64,000 nt of DNA from Sphaerospermopsis sp. SIO1G1 (GCA_010672785.1 JAAHFX010000004.1:338384-402383), one strand, 5' to 3'; shown: positions 10,901 through 18,402, numbered from the stretch's first letter. A program made the numbers and translations. The notes: generated by a model not told the origin, from the letters alone.

Positions 10901-13589
10901 CAGGATCAGTTGCTTCAATTTGGTAAGTATAAGTTGTTTGATTTTCAGGGTCAAAAATTAAATCTGGACTGCTGGTAATCTCCGGTGCGCCGTTAATTCC
11001 TTCTCTGGTCAAAAACTCTTGCGCTCGTTCTTGATTCCCCACTTCATCTACAACTACCATTGTAAAGGGTACTTCACCCACACTAGGCATGGAGACTTCA
11101 GCAAAGGTAAAATCACCATTTTCATCAGCAGTAACTGTCTGTTGGGTTTCTACTAGAAAAACTTCTAAACCTGGGTCAGTTTGACCAACTAAGTTAACTG
11201 TATATTCACTAGTAATATTGTCACTTAACACACCTGTATTACTTTCAGGAGCTAAGGTAAAACTCAACGGTGGAGAAATTCGGTCTAGGGTAAAGTTTAC
11301 TGTAACTACTTCTGAATCTTGGGTAGAGCTATTACCCGCTTTCAATTCCAGGGTATAATCACCAGAAGGCATCTCACCATTAATTAATACCTCATACTGT
11401 TCTAAAGAGATAGTAAAACTACCATCTGGATTGAGTGCGTCACTGACATCAACAAAACCATTTCCATTAAGATTACCTTGCAAAGAGGTTGCGTTTGTTG
11501 TCTGTCCGCTAATAGTGGGGTCAACAGTAATGCGATCGCTATCACTTACTCCTGTATCATTAGTCAGAGATGCACTAATGGTAGGTGGATTAATGTTTTC
11601 ATTATCATTATCATCATCATTAATAATTGTAGCGGTAGCTTCTCCATCAACAATTACTGCATTAATAACATTAGTTAATTTGAGATTGAAAACTTCATCT
11701 AATTCCTCATTATTATCACCAAAAACTTCTACTGAAATAGTTTTTTCAATTTCCCCTGGTAAGAAAGTTAAACTTCCCGTTACAGCTTGATAATCTTCTC
11801 CACTAATTGCCGTATCATCTTCTGTGATATAGTCAATTGTTACGGGGTTAATATGGGGTGCAGATAAACGGACTTTAAATTCAGCTAGATTATTCTCATC
11901 ATCTAATTCTGTTAATGATACATCATCAATACTGACATTAATAATATCAATATCAAGATTGCTGGGATTACCAAAATCAAAGTTAAAAACTAAATCATTA
12001 TAATCTTTATCTCCTAATCCTAAACTATCTTCCCAACCCATTTGATTACTAGAATAATGAATGAGATGATTTAATTTATCTGGGTTAGCTTCTGCATAGG
12101 AAAAGTAAGCTAAAATTTCACCATTAGGATCATTATTAGGATTAGTTTGTAAAAAGCTTGCACTAGTATTATTAGAAATCAAATACCATCCAATATATTG
12201 ATCACCTGCTAAGTTATATTCTTGAATTCCGCTATAATTACCTTCTGCAAATATGACTTGATAATTATCTTCTTTAAATACTTCTTGAGTGTAATTATCA
12301 TCACTGGGAGAAATCCCATTAATGCTACCATTTACATCATCAACATAATAAAAACCAATTTCATTTTTATAATCTGCTTCTTGAGATACAAATTCAACTG
12401 TTAATGGTACTATTTGATTATTACTATATCCAGAATAAAAACCTTTCTCAAAAACATTGAAAACTACATCATTAAAATCTTGATCTCCGCCTCCGGTTAA
12501 GTCTTCCCAATTCAAACGATAAATTCCTGCACCTAAATCCGTACTAATAACATGATCAAATTTATCTGCATTTGCAGATGTAATAGATGAGAAAATATTG
12601 ATAGAATTAGGATTATTCAAATATTCTGATGTACTAGCATTTTGAATTAAATAAAATCCAATATAATCACCAGCTTGTAAATTTATTTCTTGCCAATTTC
12701 CAGCACTATTCCCTTTCCTAAAAATAACTTCCGTTGTTCCTGAATTTAATACTTGTTGGAAATAACTTGTATCTTCCGGTGCAACTCCATCTATTGTACC
12801 TTCAGGATTATCAAATACGATGATTCCTACTTCATTATCATATTCTGCTTCTCTGAGTGTCCATTGGAAAACTAAAGTTGTATCTTCTTGAATAGTTAAA
12901 ATTTCTCCTATGTCATTAATTATTTCAATATCAGATTTTTCAATGTTAATAAATTGATGATTGTAGGAAATAACTCCCCAGTCATCTTCCGCTTTTAAAT
13001 TATTTAATTCTTCTAGTGTAAAAGTTTGATTAAATACTAGCTTGGCAAAAATCCTCCCTTCATCTCCGAGACTATCTGTTTCATTAATTTGAGCATCAAT
13101 AAAATGTCCAAATTCCTCAGTTAAAACTTCAGCAATTGTTGTAATTGAGTTATTTTCAACAAATTCATCTGCTAAAAAGATAGTATTCAAAGATTTTGCA
13201 TAAGCACCATTAGCATTACCCAAAACTTCCGAATCAATAATACTAACTTCTACATTTTCAAAACCTGCATTAATTTGATTTTGTAGCAAAGAAGCAGCTA
13301 AATTTATTTGTTCACCTACTCCATAGGGAATACTTAACAAATCATGAGCATCAGATTGATTGATGAAATCGGTAAATTTATCTCTGATTAAATAATCCGC
13401 AGAGATAATCTTTTGTTCTAGAGAATAATCTGTGAGGGGAGGAACTAATTCATTTTCTAGTGGAAATAATGATCCTGTATTCTGAAGATCATTAACAGGG
13501 TTAATAACGTCAGAGTATAACCCATCATTATCGGTGGGAAAAATACTAGTTGATAACCCAGAAAGGTTTGGTATTGAAGAATCAAACAT
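1911..13589 (-). CDS. Giant RHS/YD-repeat surface protein with DUF4114, Calx-beta, VWA, PPC and cadherin-like domains
   Basis: A 3892-residue modular exoprotein. In order: a metallopeptidase-like N-terminal block with EEFGHFID near residue 160 (the first His of HExxH is replaced); two DUF4114 domains (about 240-550); a Calx-beta domain (about 555-660); Ig/cadherin-like repeats (about 680-1100); the first half of a VWA domain with DESLS (about 1110-1175); about eight PPC-like beta repeats (about 1180-1975); the second VWA half with ILVTDED (about 1980-2170); more cadherin-like repeats; a GGTGGGTGN linker near 2490; then YD/RHS repeats (about 2700-3680) and the RHS core ending GNPINGIDPSG near 3790. 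The last ~100 residues form a hydrophobic variable tip. RHS proteins encapsulate and deliver C-terminal toxins or act in adhesion. No immunity gene follows. No N-terminal signal peptide is visible. The stop is supplied by a palindromic repeat, so the tip may be truncated. Confidence 0.9.
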   Translation of the reverse strand: MFDSSIPNLSGLSTSIFPTDNDGLYSDVINPVNDLQNTGSLFPLENELVPPLTDYSLEQKIISADYLIRDKFTDFINQSDAHDLLSIPYGVGEQINLAASLLQNQINAGFENVEVSIIDSEVLGNANGAYAKSLNTIFLADEFVENNSITTIAEVLTEEFGHFIDAQINETDSLGDEGRIFAKLVFNQTFTLEELNNLKAEDDWGVISYNHQFINIEKSDIEIINDIGEILTIQEDTTLVFQWTLREAEYDNEVGIIVFDNPEGTIDGVAPEDTSYFQQVLNSGTTEVIFRKGNSAGNWQEINLQAGDYIGFYLIQNASTSEYLNNPNSINIFSSITSANADKFDHVISTDLGAGIYRLNWEDLTGGGDQDFNDVVFNVFEKGFYSGYSNNQIVPLTVEFVSQEADYKNEIGFYYVDDVNGSINGISPSDDNYTQEVFKEDNYQVIFAEGNYSGIQEYNLAGDQYIGWYLISNNTSASFLQTNPNNDPNGEILAYFSYAEANPDKLNHLIHYSSNQMGWEDSLGLGDKDYNDLVFNFDFGNPSNLDIDIINVSIDDVSLTELDDENNLAEFKVRLSAPHINPVTIDYITEDDTAISGEDYQAVTGSLTFLPGEIEKTISVEVFGDNNEELDEVFNLKLTNVINAVIVDGEATATIINDDDNDNENINPPTISASLTNDTGVSDSDRITVDPTISGQTTNATSLQGNLNGNGFVDVSDALNPDGSFTISLEQYEVLINGEMPSGDYTLELKAGNSSTQDSEVVTVNFTLDRISPPLSFTLAPESNTGVLSDNITSEYTVNLVGQTDPGLEVFLVETQQTVTADENGDFTFAEVSMPSVGEVPFTMVVVDEVGNQERAQEFLTREGINGAPEITSSPDLIFDPENQTTYTYQIEATDPDGDKLTYTLLNAPLGADVNEDGLLSFSPLTNLQPSYDFTVEVSDGRGARDVQSFTVEVPDVTENENSPPTFTSTPIIESNIGEEYNYQPTVTDPDGDLLTFSLLENPSGLTIETESGLLLWTPTDEQLGDNLVAIQVSDEAGLTDTQSFTISVQDLTSNAVPIFISDPVTDFTLAVPNTSTGNVNPELISLNLSDGEMTTESISITLPDGGISTGGEADIVFVVDESLSMSTEHEWLTDMVLELDAALQDRGITDNRYSLIGYTDETRVLNLLTTQNQVSVYSPGNQLIGSSLTNNPQLVFDLLADGTYTVVMSPSGTAVPLEYDLNAALIDIPAVALTNFNIPFTGTVAPQSEETFTFDAPAGAQILLDGLGSSASNEIRARLLDPNGDNIFSLTRLNEDSSPYLLSEAGTYSLIVNGGDSGGDFSFQMLEFNSVATEISLDTDITGTIATSLETKVFQFDATQGQQIYFDSAENQDIRAAIYTLDNQRLGGSFSLRDFNAVVPNDGTYTLILRSDTENAVDYNFKLVTPEIEQTTLAIGEVVTGSLSEAGEKDVYLIEGTAGQRILFDGLASDSFSIRFRITSPTGQTLINGLNPNRDSDMLTLPETGTYSIVVNGDDFTGDYSFRVLDEENANSLTLNTSVSSTIEPGRGTEFYTVEGRAGQELLFDMVTVDNRSGGNWTLYGAASNEFIARNFSLDDFSAVLPADGTYTLVVDGESNNPINYTFNVSDITTPTNITPSGFDTIRTGTLTTSDQEDIFTFDANAGSRIVFDGLTSASFNINAQLTAPDGTVLFSNQRLNRDLGQLTLPESGTYSITVTTRGDLGDYSFRVLNLDNAKTLPLDSVFNGTLDVGQGIDVYEFTGTKGQRFFLDGISATGSGNWQLYSPENFLLGESSLTRDFGTTLTADGTYKILFDGENETPFDFSVQVTTPQTQVSTLTFGEVVSGVLTEPGEQDIYHFNGVIGQQIWFDGLESAASELEVALVSPSGEMIFERVRLNEDNTTPFTLFEFGEYSLIVNSGRGNPGSVTGDYSFQLLEITPNLTLPNNITGTFIANESQVFQFEGMRGQQFIIKPNQGLFGTAAEISDATSLLSILQGGTEDGYLGIDTALELPFRDGAAANIILVTDEDRDIVNSDLTFESILNKLDAQDALLNATINALFVDGNSNPALGVDADGVAYIADGTGDFTTSSGGVFGQLGNNPDRTDPINSIQADYVDLAWDGAGASWDLNQLRAGGDTAVSFTKAFVNVKAQEISEQLAVDILVTNPNITVENLTGPLFGVNPSETATFDTQITGDGLARSFELFFVRPDTGFVLGSIPVAINQNYLYLAQAVDPEGDPLTYNLFNAPTGATINSTTGRIDWTPLSTGIYQFEVAVEDNRGAEATQVFEVEVVAAGGDNTAPIITSTAPEVVRVGSNLEYQVTATDTENDPLTFFLTEAPEGVAIAADTGLLSWTPTEEQTGSQTITVKVVDSRGGSDTQSFVLTVNENQKPIFTSNPFLGVNPNQLYEYDVDASDPEGTAITYSLGNSAPDGMTIDQDTGLIQWTPTVEQEGYFPVTVFAEDAEGERAIQSFLLNIGNPSGGGTGGGTGNTDGETPVVSLGFNSSVIEIGEDLNLQVRAVDDEEITSLELLVDGSPVTLNPGDITNGVINEAVVNFNQAGLVEILATASDADGNVGTKTLSIRVIDPTDTTAPITEIDLTQFQENGTLINTPTDIIGTINDDNLEFYRLEIAPVNLIDLNNPGAANSNYRVLAEGNANIENGVIGQVDPRFLANDNYYLRLITRDFSGNGYAQGLTVAIAGEIKPGRFTQEFVDLSVPLTGLPIEVNRVYDSLQSNQIGDFGYGWSLGVQDARIQESVPVTDPNGLSLFTSTPFQVGSTVTLTNPEGRRVTFTFQPEITGVSLLGPIWSPRFVAEPGVFDKLEVDDIGLTVSSDGTVGLFLIGFPYNPSEYRLTTRDGTTYQYDQFDGLIDITDRNGNTLTYSDSGIVSSTGESIEFRRDGEGRITEIIDTLGESIKYDYDANGDLVSVTDRTNNTTELVYEQPQLPHYLTEVIDPLGRSGIRSEYNEQGQLVRIIDADGNALDLNFDTAASSQTVTDPLGNDTTFVFDERGNIVQEVDAEGGITINTYDDDNNLTSVTDTRGNTTTFTYDDRGNLLTETDALGNINTLTYNDLNQVLTTTDAKGNITTNRYDSRGNLIEQEDAAGNITNYTYDALGNLETVTDANNNQTNYSYDSFGRLIEVEDAVGAIVRFTYDDTGNMNSFTTPLGNTTAFDYNADGELVKVTDAQGNITQIEYNGAGEQSAVIDALGRRTEFIYNNRGLQTQIRYADGTVSETVYDALDRVVKEIDQNGNATEFEYDGIARLISVVDALGNRTQYGYDASGNQITQTDALGRTTEFAYDALNRLMTTELPLGQTETFTYDTVDNLTSFTNFTGETITYEYDPNNMLSAVRLADAADEIYTYTPTGEISTITDARGTTQYEYDPLDQLVRRTDPDGVIIAYTYDLDSNIKTLTTPTGTINYTYDALGLLETVTDRQNNVTTYSYDLVGNLIETEFANGMVETRQYDLLNRPILIENTNSEGNIISSYEYTLDNVGNRLVLEENTGRTIEYSYDDLYRLTQATVTDTTNGNETTNYVYDNVGNRVSHTSTNDGTTTYTYDENDRLLTETNNGIVTNYSYDDGGNLITTATNGEIQLTYTWNSKGELSKAVVNQDGTEQTIEYQYNTDGIRVAATIDGETTNFLIDTTQPEFAQVIEEYSAGGADVIYTHGLDLISQQRNGETSFYHTDALGSTRMITDNVGNIANAYIYNPYGSISQQTEIVQNSYKYTGEQFDPELQSYYLRARYYNPSTGRFVSRDPFAGFTERPLSLNKYIYTEGNPINGIDPSGEVAAIEYALLISSTVSLAACVDLLVELPILDGEFANLASSVGLNETNISVPLYLVGFFSIVFAPTIAAATGGLTTLSLISVIVGLGDLFCGAATVGNDLESQ

Positions 13590-13634
13590 AACATACCTTT
13601 GTTATTGAAGAATCAAACATAAAATAACCTTTGT
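13572..13634. repeat. Tandem duplication of the RHS start region creating a 12-codon leader ORF
   Basis: Two adjacent imperfect copies (13572-13602 and 13603-13634) each carry a minus-strand ATG followed by codons for FDSSI and an ACAAAGG stretch. The upstream copy starts a short minus-strand ORF at 13620 that stops at 13582-13584, overlapping the true start codon at 13587-13589. This could couple or reduce initiation of the giant gene, or be a neutral slippage duplication. Confidence 0.75.
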
Positions 13635-13930
13635 TGATGCACAAAATCCTGTATAGATATGATAAATAACCGACGTTTTAATTTTTAGAGTATGTCTGAC
13701 AAGTATCAAGTTTATATCCCCCTTAACTCCTAGATTCACTGTCGGGGAGAATAGTTGTTTACCTAGAGTAAGCCGCAAATTGAATATAACGATCATCAAT
13801 GGGAATCAACCAATTATACCCAATGTTATTAAAAACACTATAGAAATTAATGATGTTTTTACAAACTTTAATATTTTTAATTGTATCACTGGCATCTTTA
13901 ATACTGTTTTAAATGAATAGATTGTGAAAC
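13635..13930. other. Non-coding stretch upstream of the RHS gene
   Basis: AT-rich, no gene recognised. A 65-codon minus-strand frame (13602-13799) has no recognisable motif and overlaps the duplicated start region, so I do not call it. The promoter of the RHS gene should be here but I cannot place it with confidence. Confidence 0.5.
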
Positions 13931-14194
13931 ACAGTGGATTTACTACTTCATTACCAATGTTTCTACATCTGTTGTCACTCCAGAATGGATAACACCTATT
14001 CTCAAGGAACTTGGGTAGAGGTTTTTTATAGAGAAGCTAAAGGGTTTTTAGGATTGAAAGGATATCAAATACGAGATAAAACTAGTTCCATACAGCATTT
14101 TATTCTGGTATTTCGTGCCTATATTTTGATTTTTTGACATCAGTTAACTGGTCGTTTTAGTCCTAGGTGGGTAACTTTTGAATACTTTTACTGA
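13931..14194 (+). pseudogene. Remnant of an IS701-type transposase (C-terminal part)
   Basis: Three frames together give a transposase C-terminus: WIYYFITNVSTSVVTPEWI, then after a frameshift near 13990 TYSQGTWVEVFYREAKGF and a QIRDKTSSIQHFILVF segment, then after a second shift near 14137 HQLTGRFSPRWV, ending at TGA 14192-14194. The TWVEVFYREAKG motif with its glutamates is typical of IS701-family DDE transposases in cyanobacteria. The N-terminal half and the terminal repeats are missing, so it is a fossil. Confidence 0.8.
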
Positions 14195-14925
14195 TGTACC
14201 ACTTATCAAGCTAGTTTCAGCTTTATTTGGGCTTGATTTTTCTTTAAGTCCCAATAAGAACGATTTTTCCTTGAAAGCAGGAATTAAATGACAAGATCAA
14301 ATACTTAATTGTAAAGATTGTTATCCTTTTACCTGATTTACTCTGTGAAATCAGAAACATTACTGATCAGTACTAATTTAAGAAAATATAGACCATTTAT
14401 AGTAATATTTTGACTACTGTTTTGTCCAAATATACGGATTAACTAGTTAATGAAAAGAAGTGAAAGTCAATTTACACAAGTTTTTCAATGATTTTAGCGA
14501 CTATTAGCATTTGATACATAAGCATAAACAATAATTAGGATAAGATATAACAATTTCAGTATTTATACGGTGTTGACTAGAATTATGATCTCACATAATC
14601 AAGATAAGGAAACCAAGATTATATGAGGTATACAATCACAATCCAAGCATAAGAATATACGAAAATCTGCATTTAAGGTTTTGCATATCTGAATGATAAA
14701 GGACAAAAAAACAACCAATCAAAATTATTAAAAATGGAAAAAAACATTAATAATTTTAATTTAAAAAGAGGTCAATACTATGCCATAAATACTGCTAAAA
14801 ACTTAAGCTGAAAAGGAACATAATCTTGATAAGAAGCACAAGCTAAAATATCCCAAGCATTGGGAAAATAAGGAACTAGACTGTGCATAATTTATAAAAT
14901 TGTTACCAACGGTGATAAAATTAAT
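14195..14925. other. Long AT-rich stretch, no convincing gene
   Basis: About 730 bases with no recognisable gene. The only suggestive item is a 36-codon minus-strand ORF (14778-14888, beginning MHSLVPYFPNAWDIL) whose composition looks protein-like but which has no visible ribosome site and no known motif; it may be a decayed gene fragment. Confidence 0.5.
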
Positions 14926-15114
14926 GTGTATACATCAGTAACCGTTGGTTCAGCTGGATCACCCCAAGGTTCTAATCAAGAATGCACTTTCATATTAGGT
15001 GTAGCTTGGGGAGTATTGGAACAAATATTAGACAGACAATTCAGAGGAGTGCAGACTGAATTAGTACTAAGAGGTGGTACTCACAACATATTTAAATTTA
15101 CGCCAATGAAATAA
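14926..15114 (+). CDS. Small protein or remnant, possibly the end of a V4R-like domain
   Basis: The frame is open from about 14872 and has a GTG at 14926; no clear ribosome site is seen, so the start is uncertain. The ~62 residues contain FILGVAWGVLEQIL and LVLRGGTHNIFKFTP. That layout resembles the C-terminal end of V4R (4-vinyl reductase-like) ligand-binding domains, but the usual cysteines are absent. It sits just upstream of the roadblock/GTPase cluster on the same strand. It may be a decayed first gene of that cluster. The assignment is a weak inference. Confidence 0.35.
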   Translation: MYTSVTVGSAGSPQGSNQECTFILGVAWGVLEQILDRQFRGVQTELVLRGGTHNIFKFTPMK

Positions 15115-15227
15115 ACAGTCTGTAACTAATGTAATTAAAAATTGCAGATTCAACAGCAATTTACTTAGGGAAAGAATTTCATTCCTACAGATAGCTAAAA
15201 ATTGAAACACTAGGAGAAAAAATTATT

Positions 15228-15599
15228 ATGGCAATTAACACACAAAAACTGGCAATGATCCTACAAAACTTCGTTGCCTCTACATCAGATGTTCAAGGTG
15301 CAGCCTTAGTTACACCCGATGGTTTACCTCTAGGTGCAAGTTTACCAGGGGGAATGGATGAAGAAAGAGTATCAGCAATGTCAGCATCTATGCTGTCGTT
15401 AGGTGAAAGAATAGGTATGGAATTAGCCAGAGGCACAATTGATCGAATATTTGTAGAAGGTGACCAAGGTTTTGCTATTCTAACTGGCTGTGGTGAAGAT
15501 GCTGTACTCCTAGTTTTAGCTAGTGCAAAAGCTAAACAAGGTATATTAATGTTAGAAATTAAAAATGTTTTAAAAGAATTAAAACTAGTTTTAATCTAA
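15228..15599 (+). CDS. Roadblock/LC7 domain protein
   Basis: A 123-residue single-domain roadblock/LC7 protein: an N-terminal helix (KLAMILQNFVAST), GAALVTPDGLPLGASLPGG at about residues 25-44, the MSASMLSLGERIGMELARG helix, and a beta strand with GFAILTGCGEDAVLLVLA. In bacteria such proteins (MglB type) bind and regulate Ras-like MglA GTPases. The next gene encodes such a GTPase, so it is its likely GAP or scaffold partner. AGGAG lies 12 bases before the ATG. All genes to 18339 run in the same direction. Confidence 0.93.
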   Translation: MAINTQKLAMILQNFVASTSDVQGAALVTPDGLPLGASLPGGMDEERVSAMSASMLSLGERIGMELARGTIDRIFVEGDQGFAILTGCGEDAVLLVLASAKAKQGILMLEIKNVLKELKLVLI

Positions 15600-15627
15600 A
15601 CATTAAACTAAAAATACTAAGGTGACT

Positions 15628-15682
15628 TAATCAAAAAGTTCCCTAACATATATGAACAAAGTACAGCTAGGGAACTTGATTA
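15628..15682. repeat. Inverted repeat between roadblock and GTPase genes
   Basis: Arms TTAATCAA-AAA-GTTCCCTA and TAGGGAACTTGATTAA pair over 16 bases with a 3-base bulge and a loop of about 22 bases. No U-run follows, so a classic terminator is unlikely. It may be an attenuator, a processing site or an operator. Confidence 0.6.
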
Positions 15683-15856
15683 AAATTTCAACGATGACGA
15701 TGGCACTACTGATCACTAAACTTTGGATATTTGACTTTTTATTTGAGCTTAGTGCTATAGCGACTTTAGTCAAATTTATTTAAATTAAGGAGTTTAATAA
15801 ACAAATTGATGAAGCATTTATTACTTATTAGTGGTTTATTTAGGGAGTAAATAAAC

Positions 15857-16396
15857 ATGGAGATTATGCGTTTGATTGTCACAGGATCAGTAGGAGCAGG
15901 AAAATCTACTTTTATTCGATCTGTTAGTGAAATTGAGGTAGTAGATACAGATGCCCGTGCTACTGATGAAACTGCTATTTTAAAGCAAAAAACAACAGTA
16001 GCCTTTGACTTTGGTCGTTTGCAATTTGGGCCAGAAATGGCATTACATCTGTATGGTACACCTGGTCAATCTCGCTTCGACTTCATGTGGGACATTTTAA
16101 TTCGTAAAGCTCATGCGTATATCGTTTTAATCGCTGCCCATAGAGCCAGAGAATTCCGTTATGCTCGTAAAATTCTCAACTTTATGCAAGCCAGAGCCGA
16201 TATTCCGATGATTCTTGGTCTTACTCATACAGACTGTCCAGGTGCTTGGTCTGAAGAAGATGTTTACTTAGCAATGGGATATGTAGATGAAGAAGCAAGA
16301 CCACCGATGATTAGAGTTAATCCCAATGAAACAGAATCTGTGGCAGAAGCAGTAATTACCCTAGTCCAACATCTGATGGAAAGTTGTACAGTTTGA
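15857..16396 (+). CDS. MglA-like Ras-superfamily small GTPase
   Basis: A 179-residue GTPase. The P-loop GSVGAGKST is at about residues 10-18, a switch I threonine follows in the AILKQKTTVAFDFG segment, the G3 motif reads LYGTPGQSRF, and THTD stands in the position of the NKxD guanine-recognition motif. The G3 motif is DxxG-divergent (LYGTPG), as in bacterial MglA-like proteins. It likely works with the roadblock protein upstream as a polarity or signalling switch. A following PATAN/DUF4388 protein is a plausible effector. Reading MEIMRL, either Met could start it. Confidence 0.9.
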   Translation: MEIMRLIVTGSVGAGKSTFIRSVSEIEVVDTDARATDETAILKQKTTVAFDFGRLQFGPEMALHLYGTPGQSRFDFMWDILIRKAHAYIVLIAAHRAREFRYARKILNFMQARADIPMILGLTHTDCPGAWSEEDVYLAMGYVDEEARPPMIRVNPNETESVAEAVITLVQHLMESCTV

Positions 16397-16550
16397 CGAC
16401 TAGAAACACTCTTTTGATGTTGTCAAAATTAAACCCAATAGAATACGTATGTTTTGAAGTAAAATGTCTCCGACAAAAAGTTTCTAAAGAAAATTATTCT
16501 GCTAATTTGACAGTTGAATATAATCATCCTTTTATATATAGGAGGAAGCC

Positions 16551-17486
16551 ATGACTATCACAGGTAACTTTGCCGATTTTTCTCTCCCAGAACTATTACA
16601 ATTCTTAGACCAAGGTAGAAAAACTGGTATATTATATATTGAGTTTGCTATAAATGAAAGTAATAAATTTAGAAAGCAGGTTTATTACATTTGGGTACAT
16701 CAAGGTCGTGTTGTTGCTGCCTCTGAAAGGTTAGATCAACAAGGTTTAACATTAATGATTGCTCACAGAGGTTGGATTAGTGAGCGAGTTATATCTAGAG
16801 TTATTCAAATCTCTTCTTGTTTCGCTAATTCACCATTGGGGTTATGCTTAAAATCCCAAGGATTATTACAACCAGAACAACTAAAACTCTTATTTAACGC
16901 TCAAGTTTTACGCCCAGTTTGTGCCTTATTCCAAATTAAAGATGCTAAGTTCCGATTTGAACCATCACCAACATTACCTTTAGGGGAAATGACTGGTTTG
17001 AGTATGTCTGCAACGGAAGTAATCTTGATTGGTTTACGTGCCTTAAAAGATTGGAGTGCTTTAGAAGAAAAACTTCCTGATCCAACTTCTGGCTTATCTG
17101 GCTTGATGATTAAACAACCCAAACTACAATTAAATGCCCAAGAATGGCAAGTTTGGGAATTTGTAAATGGACAAGTTTCTTTACAGCATATTGCTGATCA
17201 ACTATCTATTCCCATCGCAACTGCACAACAAATTGCCTTCCGATTGATAGTAGTTGGTTTAGCAGAAGAGTATTTTATGGTTGCTGCTACACCAAGTTCT
17301 TTCAACTTAGACGATACTCTGTCTAATACTACTGGCACAATTTCTTTATCAGAGCCATTATCAGAGACTGTAAGTGTTGGTAGAAGTGTCAGTAAATCTG
17401 AAAAATCAGAGAAGTCTGAAAAAACTCCTGTTAGTCAATCTTTCTTGAAAAGCTTAGTAGGTTTTTTGAGAAAAAAAACAACATAA
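16551..17486 (+). CDS. DUF4388/PATAN-domain protein
   Basis: A 311-residue protein beginning with the PATAN signature GNFADFSLPELLQFLDQG and RKTGILYIEF at residues 4-35, followed by the strand with GRVVAASERL. A middle helical part carries GLCLKSQGLLQPEQLKLLF, typical of DUF4388 proteins, and a C-terminal winged-helix-like segment (WQVWEFVNGQVSLQHIADQL, about 200-245). The tail is Ser/Lys-rich with SKSEKSEKSEK and ends in FLRKKTT. Such domains occur in PatA-type response regulators, but no receiver domain is present here. It likely takes part in signalling with the GTPase upstream. AGGAGG precedes the ATG. Confidence 0.88.
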   Translation: MTITGNFADFSLPELLQFLDQGRKTGILYIEFAINESNKFRKQVYYIWVHQGRVVAASERLDQQGLTLMIAHRGWISERVISRVIQISSCFANSPLGLCLKSQGLLQPEQLKLLFNAQVLRPVCALFQIKDAKFRFEPSPTLPLGEMTGLSMSATEVILIGLRALKDWSALEEKLPDPTSGLSGLMIKQPKLQLNAQEWQVWEFVNGQVSLQHIADQLSIPIATAQQIAFRLIVVGLAEEYFMVAATPSSFNLDDTLSNTTGTISLSEPLSETVSVGRSVSKSEKSEKSEKTPVSQSFLKSLVGFLRKKTT

Positions 17487-17649
17487 ATCAAGACAATAAA
17501 CCCAAATCATTGTTGAAGAGTGGATACACAAAATCAGGCAATGACTTGTTTCACTCTGATCATCCAATACAGGAAATTAATTTATCTTGTACAGGATATA
17601 TAAAAACAGTAATCAATCAAAAGGTAAGTTGAGAAATTTGAAACCCTTT

Positions 17650-17745
17650 GATAACTGATAACTGATAACTGATCACTGATAACTGATCACTGATAACTGA
17701 TCACTGATCACTGATAACTGATCACTGATCACTGCCCACTGCTCA
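17650..17745. repeat. Heptameric tandem repeat (GATAACT/GATCACT)n
   Basis: About 13 tandem copies of a 7-base unit, alternating GATAACT and GATCACT. This is the short tandemly repeated repetitive type typical of heterocystous cyanobacteria. It fills most of the 298-base gap before the globin gene. Confidence 0.9.
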
Positions 17746-17784
17746 CTAATTTCACAAAGTCTATCATTTGTTTAAGGAATTATT

Positions 17785-18339
17785 ATGACTATCGAACCTA
17801 GTGTTTTCATGTCCAAAATGGAACAAAGAATTTCTTTTACCGCCGAAGATAAAGCAATCCTTAATGCTAATGCAGATTGGGGTAAAACTGTTGCTCCCAT
17901 CATGGCAGATCATTTTTATGCCTATTTAGGACGTGATGAAGAAATGGATGCTATTTTAAAAGAAAAAGAAGGCAGAATGCACCGTCTTCATGAGACATTT
18001 ATTGAATGGTTTCATGAGATGTTTACAGGGATAGATAGCTGGGGTGAAAAATATGCTAGTGTGCGTTGGCATATTGGACTTGTTCATGTCAAAATTGGCA
18101 TTGCACCACAGCACGTAGTTCCAGCTATGGCGATAGTTGTTCACGAAGTTGGTAAACAACTCAGAGCAGATGGTAAGTCGGAAGAATTACAGGAAGCTTT
18201 GGGTAGAATTTGTATGATTGATTTAGCTTTTATTGAACAAGCTTATGTGGAAGTTTCAACTGCTGCGGTACTCCAAGAAACCGGTTGGACAGAAAAATTA
18301 TTTAGAAGATTGATTGCTACTGGTGCAAACGCAATGTAA
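17785..18339 (+). CDS. Single-domain sensor globin (protoglobin/globin-coupled sensor type)
   Basis: A 184-residue haem globin of the sensor-globin family. The pre-F and F helix segment reads RWHIGLVHVKIGIAPQHVVP (about residues 92-111), where the His of the VHVKIGI stretch is the expected proximal haem ligand. Aromatic residues sit in the distal B/E region (FTAEDKAIL, MADHFYAYL). No methyl-accepting, GGDEF or kinase output domain is fused, so it is a stand-alone oxygen or NO sensor, or it signals through partners. It lies on the same strand behind the roadblock-GTPase-PATAN genes after a tandem repeat, and is followed by a strong terminator. AAGGAAT precedes the ATG. Confidence 0.92.
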   Translation: MTIEPSVFMSKMEQRISFTAEDKAILNANADWGKTVAPIMADHFYAYLGRDEEMDAILKEKEGRMHRLHETFIEWFHEMFTGIDSWGEKYASVRWHIGLVHVKIGIAPQHVVPAMAIVVHEVGKQLRADGKSEELQEALGRICMIDLAFIEQAYVEVSTAAVLQETGWTEKLFRRLIATGANAM

Positions 18340-18402
18340 TTTTTAGTAAGTTTTGCAAATATTCTCTTTCAACATTGGTTGTCTTTAGTTCAACAGTAAA
18401 AC

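Noticed and set aside
5731..11790. Several plus-strand ORFs of 60-120 codons opposite the RHS gene
   Set aside because: They lie antisense to a well-supported reading frame, have skewed Ser/Val composition and no motifs.
13602..13799. 65-codon minus-strand ORF upstream of the RHS gene
   Set aside because: No motif, no ribosome site, overlaps the duplicated start region.
17650..17745. Tandem repeats that might be a CRISPR array
   Set aside because: The unit is 7 bases, without spacers, and no cas genes are nearby; it is a heptamer STRR.
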